NCBI RefSeq assembly: GCF_002217925.1
Contig: NZ_BCMF01000005.1
Coordinates: forward strand, 186,001-250,000
Length of the DNA stretch: 64,000 nucleotides
Direction: 5' to 3'
From: Secundilactobacillus mixtipabuli
Lineage (GTDB): Bacteria > Bacillota > Bacilli > Lactobacillales > Lactobacillaceae
The position numbers were made by a program, and so were the translations under genes. Shown here one piece after another: positions 35,265 to 44,010 of this stretch; within the stretch, counting starts at the first letter, position 1, and each line of letters opens with the position of its first letter. The notes beneath the pieces were generated by a model. The model saw only the letters and a list, made by a program, of their open reading frames with translations, ran no database searches and was not told the origin of the DNA.

Positions 35265-36488
35265 CTACTCAGCTCCCTTCGACTCAGCTGATTGATCAGC
35301 TTTTTCGTCGGCTGCGTCCTTAGCTGGTTCATCCGTTGGCAGCGGATCAAGCTTGAGGGCTTCACGCAAACGTGCATTGATAATTTCACCATTAGTTGTT
35401 GCGGTTAACCCGCTAAAGACATCATCTTTAGGATCAATAGCGAGGTTACCATCCTTATCAACCATGGCATTAATGACCGCCTGCACGTTTTTGGCATAGA
35501 GCTGTGAAGCTGAGTTTGACAGTTCACTGGCTAGGTTGTTAGCGCCAATGATGGTGACTTGATTATCAGTAACTACTGTTTCGTCAGGTTTACTGCCCGC
35601 GATATTACCACCGAGTTCACTGGCGGCCAAGTCAACGAAAACAGCCCCAGGTTTGGCGTTATCCACGCTGTCTTGAGTAACCATCAGCGGTGGCTTGTGG
35701 CCAGGCACTTGAGCGGTGGTGATCACAATATCATTATCGGCAATGAAACCGGCTAATTCCTTTTGCTGTGCGGCCGTTTCTTCTGGGGTCAACGCTCGGG
35801 CATAACCACCTGAACCAGCACCATTTGATACGGAACTGGTTAAGAATGTCGCACCCAAGGATTCAACTTCACCCTTAGAAGCAGGTCGAACATCGTACCC
35901 AGAAACAATCGCACCAAGCCGCTTAGCAGTCCCAATGGCTTGCAAACCGGCAACCCCTGTCCCAAGCACTAATACTTTGGCAGGTTTAACGGTACCAGCA
36001 GCAGTGATCATCATTGGGAAATACTTTGAATACGCATCGCTGGCAACCAGTCCGGCTTTGTAGCCAGCCACACTGGATTGTGAACTCAAGACATCCATTG
36101 TCTGCGCCCGACTAATCGTCCGCGGCAACAGTTCAAACGATAACGCTGAGACCTTTTTGTCAGCCAGCTGCTGCATCTTTTCCGGTTTAATCAGTGAACT
36201 CAATAGGCCCAAGACCACTTGGCCGGATTTTAGTGCATCCAGTGTAGCGTCACTAGGCAGGTTGATCACTGCAACAACGTTTGCCTGAGACAGAGCAGTC
36301 TGGCGGTCGACGACTTCCGCGCCTGCCTTTTGATAGCTTTCGTCGCTGTAGTAAGAAGCAACGCCAGCACCCTTTTCAATCAAAACTTTCATGCCGGCTT
36401 TAATCAGCCGTTTGGTGACGTCTGGATCGATGGCAACCCGTTTTTCATGGGGCTGCTCTTCTTTTAAAGCAGAAACCACAATACTCAT
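35265..36488 (-). CDS. pntA: NAD(P) transhydrogenase subunit alpha, part 1
   Basis: NAD(H)-binding domain I of the transhydrogenase, 407 residues, soluble. It resembles alanine dehydrogenase: KEEQPHEKRVAIDP at the N-terminus, the nucleotide-binding strand VLVLGTGVAGLQAIGTAKRLG (shown as LGTGVAGLQ) near 168, and GYDVRP. A charged, Ala/Glu-rich tail follows (about 385-407). Start ATG 36488 follows GGAGG; the reading from 36542 runs through a cre-like site. First gene of pntA-pntAB-pntB. Confidence 0.94.
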   Translation of the reverse strand: MSIVVSALKEEQPHEKRVAIDPDVTKRLIKAGMKVLIEKGAGVASYYSDESYQKAGAEVVDRQTALSQANVVAVINLPSDATLDALKSGQVVLGLLSSLIKPEKMQQLADKKVSALSFELLPRTISRAQTMDVLSSQSSVAGYKAGLVASDAYSKYFPMMITAAGTVKPAKVLVLGTGVAGLQAIGTAKRLGAIVSGYDVRPASKGEVESLGATFLTSSVSNGAGSGGYARALTPEETAAQQKELAGFIADNDIVITTAQVPGHKPPLMVTQDSVDNAKPGAVFVDLAASELGGNIAGSKPDETVVTDNQVTIIGANNLASELSNSASQLYAKNVQAVINAMVDKDGNLAIDPKDDVFSGLTATTNGEIINARLREALKLDPLPTDEPAKDAADEKADQSAESKGAE

Positions 36489-36511
36489 CAATATTACCTC
36501 CACTTCAAAGT

Positions 36512-36525
36512 AGGAAACGTTTTCT
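36512..36525. promoter_or_regulatory. cre-like box close to pntA
   Basis: AGGAAACGTTTTCT, palindromic around ACGT, differs from the CcpA cre consensus only at the outer bases. It lies 24 bp upstream of the pntA start codon. Confidence 0.5.
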
Positions 36526-36609
36526 GAGAAATTAGTTGGCATCCGTCACATTCTCTGCCCAACAGAAGCTTGCGATTGGAAAAAGTCAGCAATTATTTCA
36601 TATACGATG

Positions 36610-36623
36610 TGAAAACGTTTTCA
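36610..36623. promoter_or_regulatory. cre box upstream of pntA
   Basis: TGAAAACGTTTTCA is a perfect palindrome and fits the CcpA consensus TGWAANCGNTNWCA at every position. It sits between the aldA terminator and pntA, pointing to carbon catabolite control of the transhydrogenase operon. Confidence 0.75.
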
Positions 36624-36637
36624 AAATTAGCTTAACA

Positions 36638-36675
36638 GAAAAGGTATCCAGAGACAATCACCCCTAGATACCCTA
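36638..36675 (-). terminator. aldA terminator
   Basis: Stem AGGGTATC / GGATACCT with a loop of about 20 nt, then TTTTCT on the minus strand. Weak T run. Confidence 0.55.
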
Positions 36676-36699
36676 ACTGCGTTATTAGACTTGATTCAA

Positions 36700-38175
36700 T
36701 TATGCTTTAGTGTTTTCTGGGTGACCCTGTAGGTAAATAACGTGAGTGTTCAAGAACTCATCAATACCGTGACGACCATCGTCACCACCGATACCGGATT
36801 CTTTCCAGCCTGAGTGAGACCCATTCATAGCTTCGAAATTAAACCGGTTGATGTAAGTTTCGCCATCTTCCAATTCGTTAGCAGCACGTTGAGCAACATC
36901 AACGTCTTTAGTGAAGATTGATGAGGTCAAACCAAAGTCACTGTCGTTAGCCATTTCAATGGCATCATCCAATGTCTTGAAGGTAACAACTGGCAGAACT
37001 GGTCCGAAGATTTCGTCTTGGATAATTTCGGAATCCTGCTTAACGTTGGTAATCACAGTTGGTTCGTAGTAGAAACCATTTTCGATTTGAACTTTGTGAC
37101 CACCAGCAGTAATCTTGCCACCAGCTTTAACAGCACGGTCAACCATACCAGCAACCTTGTCCAAAGCAGCTTGGTTGATCAGCGGGCCAATGCCAGAGTC
37201 TTTGTCAGCGATTGGGTTAGCAACCTTGATAGCAGACATCTTGTCACTGAGCTTCTTGATAAACTCATCAGCAACCCCTTCTTGAACGTAGATCCGTTCA
37301 CAGTTGTTGCAAAGTTGCCCATTGTTGTCGACACGTGAATCAATAATTGATTGAACGGCCAGATCAATGTCAGCGTCATCCATGACGATAGCAGGTGCTT
37401 TGCCACCTAATTCCAAGGATACCTTAGCCATGTGGGTAGCAGCTGAAGCCATGACACGCTTACCAGAATCAACAGAACCGGTCAAACTAATGATACCGAT
37501 CTTCTTGTTCTTTGATAATTCGTCACCAACAACCGAACCTGGGCCAGTAACAAAGTTAACAACCCCGTTTGGAATACCAACTTTGTCGACGATCTTAGCA
37601 AATTCAAGAGCTAAGTTTGGTGTGTCTGAGCTTGGCTTCATAACAATGGTGTTACCTGTTACCAAAGCCGGACCCATTTTACGAGCAATCAGGAAGAATG
37701 GGAAGTTCCATGGCAGGATCCCAGCTGCAACACCGATTGGTTGCTTCGTAATCATAATGTTTTCGTTAGCGTTGTCGGATTGAAGGATTTCACCCTCGTA
37801 TGTCCGGGCAGCGGAAGCCATGTAATCGAAGTAGTCTGCTGAGAACATGATTTCAGTCGTTGCTAATGAACGAATCTTACCCTGTTCTTCTTGCAGCATA
37901 TCGATCAGGTGGTCAGCATCCTTACGAACTTCTGTTGCAACATCATGTAAGTACTGGCCACGGGTTGCGGCTGGTACGAATTTCCATGACTTTTCAGCTT
38001 CGTAAGCGTAGTCAATCGCTTCTTGTGTTTCTTCACGGGTAGCACTTGGAACTGTCGAAATCTTTTCCCCGGTTGATGGGTTAATAACAGTTAAAAGTTT
38101 ACCTGATTTAGAATCCTTAAATTCACCGTTGACATACATTTGATAATGCTTCAAACCCTTTAATGTTTCTGACAC
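36700..38175 (-). CDS. aldA: Aldehyde dehydrogenase (lactaldehyde/glycolaldehyde type)
   Basis: NAD-dependent aldehyde dehydrogenase, 491 residues. Strong family features: GVAAGILPWNFPFFLIARK, the Gly motif FVTGPGSVVGDE, ELGGKAPAIVMDDADIDLAV with the general base Glu, and the catalytic Cys region NNGQLCNNCERIYV. Several stretches read like E. coli AldA, which oxidises lactaldehyde and glycolaldehyde. GTG start at 38175 after GGAAG. It lies downstream of an alcohol dehydrogenase (gap 50 bp), so the pair could convert an alcohol to the acid with two NADH formed. Confidence 0.88.
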   Translation of the reverse strand: MSETLKGLKHYQMYVNGEFKDSKSGKLLTVINPSTGEKISTVPSATREETQEAIDYAYEAEKSWKFVPAATRGQYLHDVATEVRKDADHLIDMLQEEQGKIRSLATTEIMFSADYFDYMASAARTYEGEILQSDNANENIMITKQPIGVAAGILPWNFPFFLIARKMGPALVTGNTIVMKPSSDTPNLALEFAKIVDKVGIPNGVVNFVTGPGSVVGDELSKNKKIGIISLTGSVDSGKRVMASAATHMAKVSLELGGKAPAIVMDDADIDLAVQSIIDSRVDNNGQLCNNCERIYVQEGVADEFIKKLSDKMSAIKVANPIADKDSGIGPLINQAALDKVAGMVDRAVKAGGKITAGGHKVQIENGFYYEPTVITNVKQDSEIIQDEIFGPVLPVVTFKTLDDAIEMANDSDFGLTSSIFTKDVDVAQRAANELEDGETYINRFNFEAMNGSHSGWKESGIGGDDGRHGIDEFLNTHVIYLQGHPENTKA

Positions 38176-38225
38176 GGTTATTGCTTCCTTTCAAAACCGA
38201 ACGACTGTCTAAAAACAATGATTAA

Positions 38226-39347
38226 TTATTTGCCTGGTACGTAGTCTGGGTCGATGACCAAAACTGGCTTAATGGTCTTACCACTACCAGAATCAGCGTT
38301 AGCTTCATTGATTTGATCGAAGTTGTAGAACTTTTCAGTCTTATCAAAGTCGAACATGCCTTGCTTGTAGAATTCAATTAAACGAGGAATATCGATTTGT
38401 GGAACGGCATCACCCATGTTAACGCCGATTACTGAACGGTCGCTGACACAGAGGTTGTTCCAAGTATCCAGATCAACGTGGTTAGGCGTAACGGCGATGC
38501 AAGCTGAAGTCCCACCTTGTGCTAACGCCAAGATAGAATCTTCCATGACTTTCTTAACACCGGTAGTATCAACTGTGAAGTCAACACCATAGCCACCAGT
38601 TAAGTCCTTGATCTTTTCAACGGCGTCTTCGCTCTTACTGTTGATCACATCAGTGGCACCTAATTCCTTAGCGAGCTTGAGACGTGAATCAACAACATCC
38701 ACAGCAATGACTTTCGTGCAGCCGGAAATCTTACCAGCCATCATCGCTGCTAAGCCAACGGCACCAGTACCGAAGACGGCAATGGTTTGACCTGGCTTTG
38801 GCTTCAACGTGTTAAGAACGGTCCCACTACCTGTGACGTAGCCACAGCCCAGAGGTCCTAATTTACGTAAATCAAGGTCTTTGTCAACCTTAACAGCATT
38901 ACGTTCACGAACAATGGTGGTCGTTGTGAATGATGATTGGTCAAACATATCGTCAACTTGTTTACCATTTTCAGTGAAGTGCGCACTACCATCTGGACGA
39001 ACACCTGACAAGTTATTAGCAGCGTAGTTCAAGCACTGTGTCGGAACACCTTTCAAGCAGTTAACGCAATTGCCGCAACCATAGAAGGAAAGAACAACGT
39101 GGTCGCCGACCTTAAAGTTTTTAACTTCTGGGCCAACCTTTTCCACAATCCCTGAACCTTCGTGACCAAGGATAATTGGATAACCAATTTCGGCGTCACC
39201 TTTACGTAAGGCTTCATCAGAATGACAAATCCCTGAAGCTACCATATGGATCTGCAAGTCGTCAGCTTGCATTGGTGCTAATTCGACGTCATCGCGCATT
39301 TCAAATGAAGCGCCTTTCTTATCAACAACTGCTGCTTTGATACGCAT
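38226..39347 (-). CDS. Zinc-dependent alcohol dehydrogenase (MDR family)
   Basis: A 373-residue medium-chain dehydrogenase. Catalytic zinc ligands are C41 in GICHSD, H62-E63 in GHEGSG and a Cys near 168 in PLGCGYVTGSG. The structural zinc loop is C91-x2-C94-x2-C97-x7-C105. The coenzyme motif is VFGTGAVGLAA near 192. It resembles aryl-alcohol and class III type enzymes; the substrate is not fixed. ATG after TGGAGATGATGG. First gene of adh-aldA; upstream lie cre-like, Rex-like and palindromic sites. Confidence 0.88.
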   Translation of the reverse strand: MRIKAAVVDKKGASFEMRDDVELAPMQADDLQIHMVASGICHSDEALRKGDAEIGYPIILGHEGSGIVEKVGPEVKNFKVGDHVVLSFYGCGNCVNCLKGVPTQCLNYAANNLSGVRPDGSAHFTENGKQVDDMFDQSSFTTTTIVRERNAVKVDKDLDLRKLGPLGCGYVTGSGTVLNTLKPKPGQTIAVFGTGAVGLAAMMAGKISGCTKVIAVDVVDSRLKLAKELGATDVINSKSEDAVEKIKDLTGGYGVDFTVDTTGVKKVMEDSILALAQGGTSACIAVTPNHVDLDTWNNLCVSDRSVIGVNMGDAVPQIDIPRLIEFYKQGMFDFDKTEKFYNFDQINEANADSGSGKTIKPVLVIDPDYVPGK

Positions 39348-39721
39348 AACTCCATCATCTCCAAATGATTTAATTTAATCCCAATTAAACACAATAATAT
39401 GATGAAAGTTGAGATGAAAATTAATTTACAAATCATTCTTGATGCATATGACTATAATAAATACATTATAGTTATCACTATGTTTAAGGATTACTTGTGA
39501 ATTACTTCTCATTTGCTTACAGGTCTGTTATAGTTCTTTTTTACCGAAATTTAAAGCGTTTACATGAATCTTTTTGATTATATTTTTCTAAGAAAATCTT
39601 AGAGTTTGCTATTTTATCACATGATAAGTTGCCCTGAAAGTTAACCTGAAACTGTTAAAACGGCCTACCTAACGTGACGAGTGCCCCGTTAAGTAGACCG
39701 TTTATATGCTTTTAAATTCCA
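39348..39721 (-). promoter_or_regulatory. Regulatory region of the adh-aldA operon
   Basis: Reading on the minus strand: a cre-like box TGTAAACGCTTTAA (39551-39564, one mismatch), a Rex-like site at 39495-39512 (TTGTGAA and TTCTCA half sites seen on the plus strand), and a perfect inverted repeat with arms ACTATAAT and ATTATAGT at about 39451-39472 that contains two -10-like hexamers. AT-rich throughout. Carbon and redox control is inferred from motif likeness only. Confidence 0.45.
39657..39704 (-). terminator. MATE gene terminator
   Basis: Stem ATAAACGGTCTACTTAACG paired with CGTTAGGTAGGCCGTTTT on the minus strand, ending in a short T run, 18 bp after the stop codon. Confidence 0.75.
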
Positions 39722-41062
39722 TTACCAATTTTTGATTGCTTTACCCTTTGGTCCAAATTGGCGGTAATACAAGCCTAAGCCGACCAGCGCGGTAATCACG
39801 TCAGCGATTGGCTGCGAAATAACGATTCCCTGATAGCCCATCAAATGAGCCATAATAACAATCACAACCGCAAAAACTACCCCTTGTCGTGAAACTGACA
39901 TCACGAAAGCATCCAATGGTTCATTAATCGATTGGAACATGGTGGTGAATACCATGGTCGCACCAATAAACGGCGTGGTGATCAAGAACCACCGCAGCAT
40001 GTAACTGGCGGTTTGGACGACGCTCTGATTTTTCATGAACAACCCGCAAAGTGCGGGGGCAATCGCCATCAGCCCAAGCGCAATCACAAATGCCATACCG
40101 ACATTGACCAGCAGATCAAACTGAATGATTTTTTTAAGGCGGGTTTTATTGCGGGCGCCGTAATTATAGCCAATCAGTGCCTGCGAACCAAAGCAAAAAC
40201 CAACTAGGACCATAATGACGATGGTTTCAACCTTAATGGCGATCCCGAAGCCGGCAACCCGGTTGGCACCATAGACGATCAAAAAGTTATTCATTAAAGC
40301 AGTTCCCAACATGGTCATAAAGTTCGTCACGGAAGCTGGCAGGCCGATCAATAAAACATCCTTAATTTCAGCCAATGGAATTTTGGCGTGCCGAATATTG
40401 ACCTGCAGATAGCGGGCCCGATTATTGGTATAACTAATCAAAATGATATCAGTCACTGAGTACCCTACAACGGTTGCCCAGGCAGCACCAGCAGCACCTA
40501 AGTGAAAACCAAAAATAAACAGCGGGTCCAAAAAGATCTTAAGGATCGTTCCGGCGACGGTCCCCAGCATGGATTGCTTAGCCAGTCCCTCCGTTCTTAA
40601 CGTGTTCATTGGCACCAACGCCACAATGATCAGAACACTGGCAATCGCCATAATTTCATAATAAGCGTTGGCATACCGATATGTACTTGGTGTCACCCCT
40701 AATAAGGCTAATCCCTGTGCTTTGAACACAAAGAGGCAGGCCATAATGAAGGCCCCTAGCAATAAGGCGGCATAAAAGCAAAAGCTGTTGATTCGACCAG
40801 CCAAACCATATTTTTTCTGCCCCAACAACCTCGAGATGGCGGAACTGCCACCTAAACCAAACATATCACCCAGCGCCAGCATCATTGAAAAGAGCGGCGT
40901 GCAGAGTGTGATGCCAGCAACTAAGTTGGCATTTTGCGTCTGCGCAATAAAAAAAGTGTCCGTTAAATTATAAATCATCGAAATCACGGTGCCTAAAACC
41001 ACTGGTAAAGCTAGCGTAAAGTAGGCTTTAGGAATCGGTGCTTTCTCGAACAGCTCAATAAT
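39722..41062 (-). CDS. MATE family efflux transporter (non-standard start)
   Basis: Twelve-helix multidrug/Na+ or H+ antiporter of the MATE family (NorM/DinF branch), about 446 residues. The frame is open from an upstream TGA to 39722 and reads IIELFEKAPIPKAYFTLALP before VVLGTVISMIYNLTDTFFIA, as expected for the family N-terminus and TM1. However, the first ATG/GTG/TTG in frame is the GTG at 41002, which would cut off TM1 and has no ribosome site. ATT at 41062 lies 8 bp after AGGGG and is the best start. A lost base after the out-of-frame ATG at 41069 is the alternative. Confidence 0.8.
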   Translation of the reverse strand: MIELFEKAPIPKAYFTLALPVVLGTVISMIYNLTDTFFIAQTQNANLVAGITLCTPLFSMMLALGDMFGLGGSSAISRLLGQKKYGLAGRINSFCFYAALLLGAFIMACLFVFKAQGLALLGVTPSTYRYANAYYEIMAIASVLIIVALVPMNTLRTEGLAKQSMLGTVAGTILKIFLDPLFIFGFHLGAAGAAWATVVGYSVTDIILISYTNNRARYLQVNIRHAKIPLAEIKDVLLIGLPASVTNFMTMLGTALMNNFLIVYGANRVAGFGIAIKVETIVIMVLVGFCFGSQALIGYNYGARNKTRLKKIIQFDLLVNVGMAFVIALGLMAIAPALCGLFMKNQSVVQTASYMLRWFLITTPFIGATMVFTTMFQSINEPLDAFVMSVSRQGVVFAVVIVIMAHLMGYQGIVISQPIADVITALVGLGLYYRQFGPKGKAIKNW

Positions 41063-41135
41063 GTTATCATCCCCTGTTTTAATTCATAACGATTATGATA
41101 TCACAAGATAAGCTCGATTTGGCATCGATTTTAGC

Positions 41136-41173
41136 CAAAAAGCCCGTTTGAATAGGCTTTCAAACGGGCTTTT
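41136..41173. terminator. Strong symmetric terminator
   Basis: Perfect stem AAAAGCCCGTTTGA / TCAAACGGGCTTTT, with T runs on both strands, directly at the end of the amidotransferase-like gene (minus strand). Confidence 0.85.
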
Positions 41174-41849
41174 ACTCACGGTCTTGAGTTATAAAATCAA
41201 AGATGGCATAAACTGCTGCTTGGTTCTTCGTTGGCACCGGTGCTTGGAGAATTTCATCAGCCTTTTGGTGCAAATCGTTTCCCTCATTGGCATATTGACC
41301 ATCATTAACCACCATGGTTCGCACATTTAGCACCTTGGGTTCCAGATGAAACTGCAGGCCAATCACATTGTCACCCAGGATAAAGCCCTGATTCCGAACT
41401 AAATCACTGGTAAATAACAACTGAGCTTCACGGGGAACTTCAAACATTTCCTCGTGCCAGTGCAATGCTAACAACTGGTTAGGCAGTCCTGGAATCAGCT
41501 CGTTTTGACGATACACTGGTGCCCAGCCAACTTCTTTATGCGGTGCTTTTAGCACTGAATAACCCAACGTTTTAGCAATCTGCTGAGCACCATAGCACGC
41601 GCCAAAAATCGGTTTATGCTGTGCCAGCAGCTGTTTAATCAACTGACGTTCTTGTTTGATCCAGTCCATGTCGTCGTTGGGACTCATTGGCCCGCCTAAG
41701 ATCACTAATAGATCCGTCTCATCCGCAGTAGGCAGGATACCAAACTGATAGGGATGGTAAATATAGACTTGGTGGCCCCGCTCTTCGGCCCAATCAACAA
41801 TACTGCCCGGCCCTTCGCTTGGGGTATGCTGCAAAACGTTTATTCTCAT
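41172..41849 (-). CDS. Class I glutamine amidotransferase-like protein
   Basis: A 225-residue GATase1 protein, similar to the glutaminase half of GMP synthase but free-standing. The nucleophile elbow is GACYGAQQ (Cys85) and the rest of the triad is QFHLEP (His168, Glu170). ILGGPMSPND provides the oxyanion strand. No synthase domain is adjacent, so it probably belongs to the GMP-synthase-like amidotransferases that act on gamma-glutamyl compounds. Monocistronic. Confidence 0.86.
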   Translation of the reverse strand: MRINVLQHTPSEGPGSIVDWAEERGHQVYIYHPYQFGILPTADETDLLVILGGPMSPNDDMDWIKQERQLIKQLLAQHKPIFGACYGAQQIAKTLGYSVLKAPHKEVGWAPVYRQNELIPGLPNQLLALHWHEEMFEVPREAQLLFTSDLVRNQGFILGDNVIGLQFHLEPKVLNVRTMVVNDGQYANEGNDLHQKADEILQAPVPTKNQAAVYAIFDFITQDRE

Positions 41850-41890
41850 TAATAACGACCTTCATTTCAAATTTCATCTCTCGAACAATA

Positions 41891-42817
41891 TCATACCATC
41901 ATAGAGTTATCTTGAAAGCTCAGTAATTGTCTCAGATATTGCGCAACATTGACAATGGCATCATCCGTTGTGTCACGATAATTAATAGTTGATGCCAGAC
42001 TCAAAACATTTGCTGGCAATGGCATCAAATTAAAGTCATGATCAGGGAAAACTTTTTCGGCAGTGTACAGCGTGGTTACCGTCGTTGAACCGGAAATAGT
42101 ATCGACAGCTCTGAGTGCATCAGCTGCTGTCGGCACTGTGATGGCAGTCGTTAAATTCACATCTTCCTTTTTAAAGCTTTGATTAACGTACCGCTGAAAG
42201 GCATCATACCCCGTAAAGCCAATATATGAGTGCGTATTTAAAGCCTTAAATGACTCATATTGAAAAGGCTGATATAGTCTGTCAGGATCATAACCATCAC
42301 AATGACTTGAACTGAACAGGCATAACTCTCTATCAGGGACATGAATGTGCTTAAAATGAGCGTCAAGAAGCCGTTTGCCCACTAAAATATCAATATTTTG
42401 GGTATCAATTTGATTACCCAGCGAAATATCATTTAACAGTTTAATATTGATTGGCTGGTTTGGATGAGCCGCGTAATATCTAGACAAGCCATCCGTCACG
42501 ATATCACTTAAAAACGGATCCGTTACGGCAACATGGATTGGTTGATTTCCTTGATTAACATGTGCCAGTAAACTTTCACTGAGTTGATTTTCTTCATCGA
42601 CTATGGCTTGCAGACCATTAATCATAGTCATGCCGGCATCGGTTAATTCAATCGGCTTAGCACGGGTCACCAAAGTCACGTGATACTCCTGCTCAGTTTC
42701 TTTAAGTAATTTACTAATATATGGCTGGCTGATAAATAATCGATTGGCCACATCAGACAGTGTTTGTGAGTATTCAACCGTTTTTAAAATACTAAGTAAC
42801 GTTCGATGGGTACTCAT
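41891..42817 (-). CDS. LysR-family transcriptional regulator
   Basis: A 308-residue regulator with an N-terminal winged helix-turn-helix (about 3-60, SDVANRLFISQPYISKLLKE as the recognition part) and a C-terminal periplasmic-binding-like effector domain starting near IHVAVTDPFLSDIV (92). It is divergent from the nitronate monooxygenase gene, with 142 bp between the start codons, so it most likely controls that gene and itself. The inducer is unknown. Confidence 0.9.
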   Translation of the reverse strand: MSTHRTLLSILKTVEYSQTLSDVANRLFISQPYISKLLKETEQEYHVTLVTRAKPIELTDAGMTMINGLQAIVDEENQLSESLLAHVNQGNQPIHVAVTDPFLSDIVTDGLSRYYAAHPNQPINIKLLNDISLGNQIDTQNIDILVGKRLLDAHFKHIHVPDRELCLFSSSHCDGYDPDRLYQPFQYESFKALNTHSYIGFTGYDAFQRYVNQSFKKEDVNLTTAITVPTAADALRAVDTISGSTTVTTLYTAEKVFPDHDFNLMPLPANVLSLASTINYRDTTDDAIVNVAQYLRQLLSFQDNSMMV

Positions 42818-42872
42818 CCTATCCCTCCTCAGTTTAAAATTATATCTATTTAGTAATAATTTTTATTTTAAA

Positions 42873-42886
42873 AGTTAATGGTAACT
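42873..42886. promoter_or_regulatory. Candidate LysR binding dyad
   Basis: AGTTA-ATGG-TAACT is a perfect inverted repeat in the T-N11-A style of LysR boxes, in the divergent promoter region. A TATAAT follows about 19 bp later on the plus strand (near 42902). Confidence 0.5.
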
Positions 42887-42959
42887 TTTTGCTTTCGCTA
42901 CTATAATAACACTTGTAAGTGAATTGTATCACAAAAAATTATAACTGGAGTGAATAATC

Positions 42960-43937
42960 ATGACAAATCGTGTTGCTCAAATTTTGAAGATTGAAAAACC
43001 AATTATTCAAGGTCCACTACTTTGGCTGACTGATGCTAAATTAGTTGCCGCCGTCAGCAATGCAGGCGGTCTAGGTGTTCTTGGGTTTAACGCTGGTCAA
43101 ACCACCGTTACCCATTCACTCGACGAAACCATGGCCCGTGTACGTAACGAAATTCATAAAATCCGTCAATTAACTGATAAACCGTTTGGCTTAAATTTGG
43201 CCATGTCCAACGATCCTCATGACACGTTCTTCGAGCCAACCCTTAAACTCATGATTGAGGAACAAGTTCCCGTTGCCGTTTGTGCCGGTGATTTGAATGC
43301 TGATCAAGTTGCCGAAATTAAAGCAGTTGGTATTACCGTTGTCTTTCGTCCTATAACACCAACCGTTGAAATCACTAAACAGGCTAAAGCTGCAGGTGTA
43401 GATATTTTCGTCGCCACTGGTTTCGATGAAGGTGGCACCGTTCCCACAAAAGTCGTTGGAACCCTTTCAGCTGTCCCAATGACGGTAGATGCTGCTGATG
43501 ATATGCCAGTGATGGCAGCGGGTGGGATTGCGGATGCTCGAACAGCTAAGGCAGTCTTTGCACTTGGTGCTGAAGGCTTATATGTTGGAACTGCCTTTAT
43601 GATGTCAGAAGAGAGCCGGATGGCTGAAAATATCAAAGAGTTAGCACTTAAGTCGGATGCTGATGATTTACTGATGTACCGCACTGTGCCCGCTTACTAC
43701 CGTTCATTGCCTGGAGAAATGCCTAACAAGATGGTTCAGTTGGATGCTGAGGGCGCAAGTCGAGAAGATATTTATCAAACCGCAGCAGGTTACGATGGCA
43801 TGCGTCTTGGGATGCTCGTAGGTGACCTGTCCAAAGGATTTGCCTCATTTGGATTAGGTATCTCACAAATTCATAAAATTGAACCTGTCTCAGTAATCAT
43901 GGATCGCCTTAATGCGGGTGTTCCAGTGGAAAATTAA
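42960..43937 (+). CDS. Nitronate monooxygenase family flavoprotein
   Basis: FMN-dependent TIM-barrel enzyme of 325 residues in the NMO/2-nitropropane dioxygenase family, which also holds FabK-like enoyl reductases. Visible are PIIQGPLLWLTDAKLVAAVSNAGGLG (shown in part: SNAGGLGVLG), GFDEGG, the phosphate-binding AAGGIADARTAK and GTAFMMSEES. The physiological substrate in lactobacilli is not established; detoxification of nitronates or related compounds is a possible role. It is under the divergent LysR-type gene and ends at a strong terminator. Confidence 0.85.
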   Translation: MTNRVAQILKIEKPIIQGPLLWLTDAKLVAAVSNAGGLGVLGFNAGQTTVTHSLDETMARVRNEIHKIRQLTDKPFGLNLAMSNDPHDTFFEPTLKLMIEEQVPVAVCAGDLNADQVAEIKAVGITVVFRPITPTVEITKQAKAAGVDIFVATGFDEGGTVPTKVVGTLSAVPMTVDAADDMPVMAAGGIADARTAKAVFALGAEGLYVGTAFMMSEESRMAENIKELALKSDADDLLMYRTVPAYYRSLPGEMPNKMVQLDAEGASREDIYQTAAGYDGMRLGMLVGDLSKGFASFGLGISQIHKIEPVSVIMDRLNAGVPVEN

Positions 43938-43950
43938 AATCACAGACGCT

Positions 43951-43999
43951 AAAAAGACAACCTTCCTAGCCGTATTGGAGATAGAAAGGTTGTCTTTTT
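43951..43999. terminator. Bidirectional terminator
   Basis: Stem AAAAGACAACCTT / AAGGTTGTCTTTT with a 20-nt loop and T runs on both strands, between convergent genes. Confidence 0.85.
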
Positions 44000-44010
44000 G
44001 CTTTATCAGC

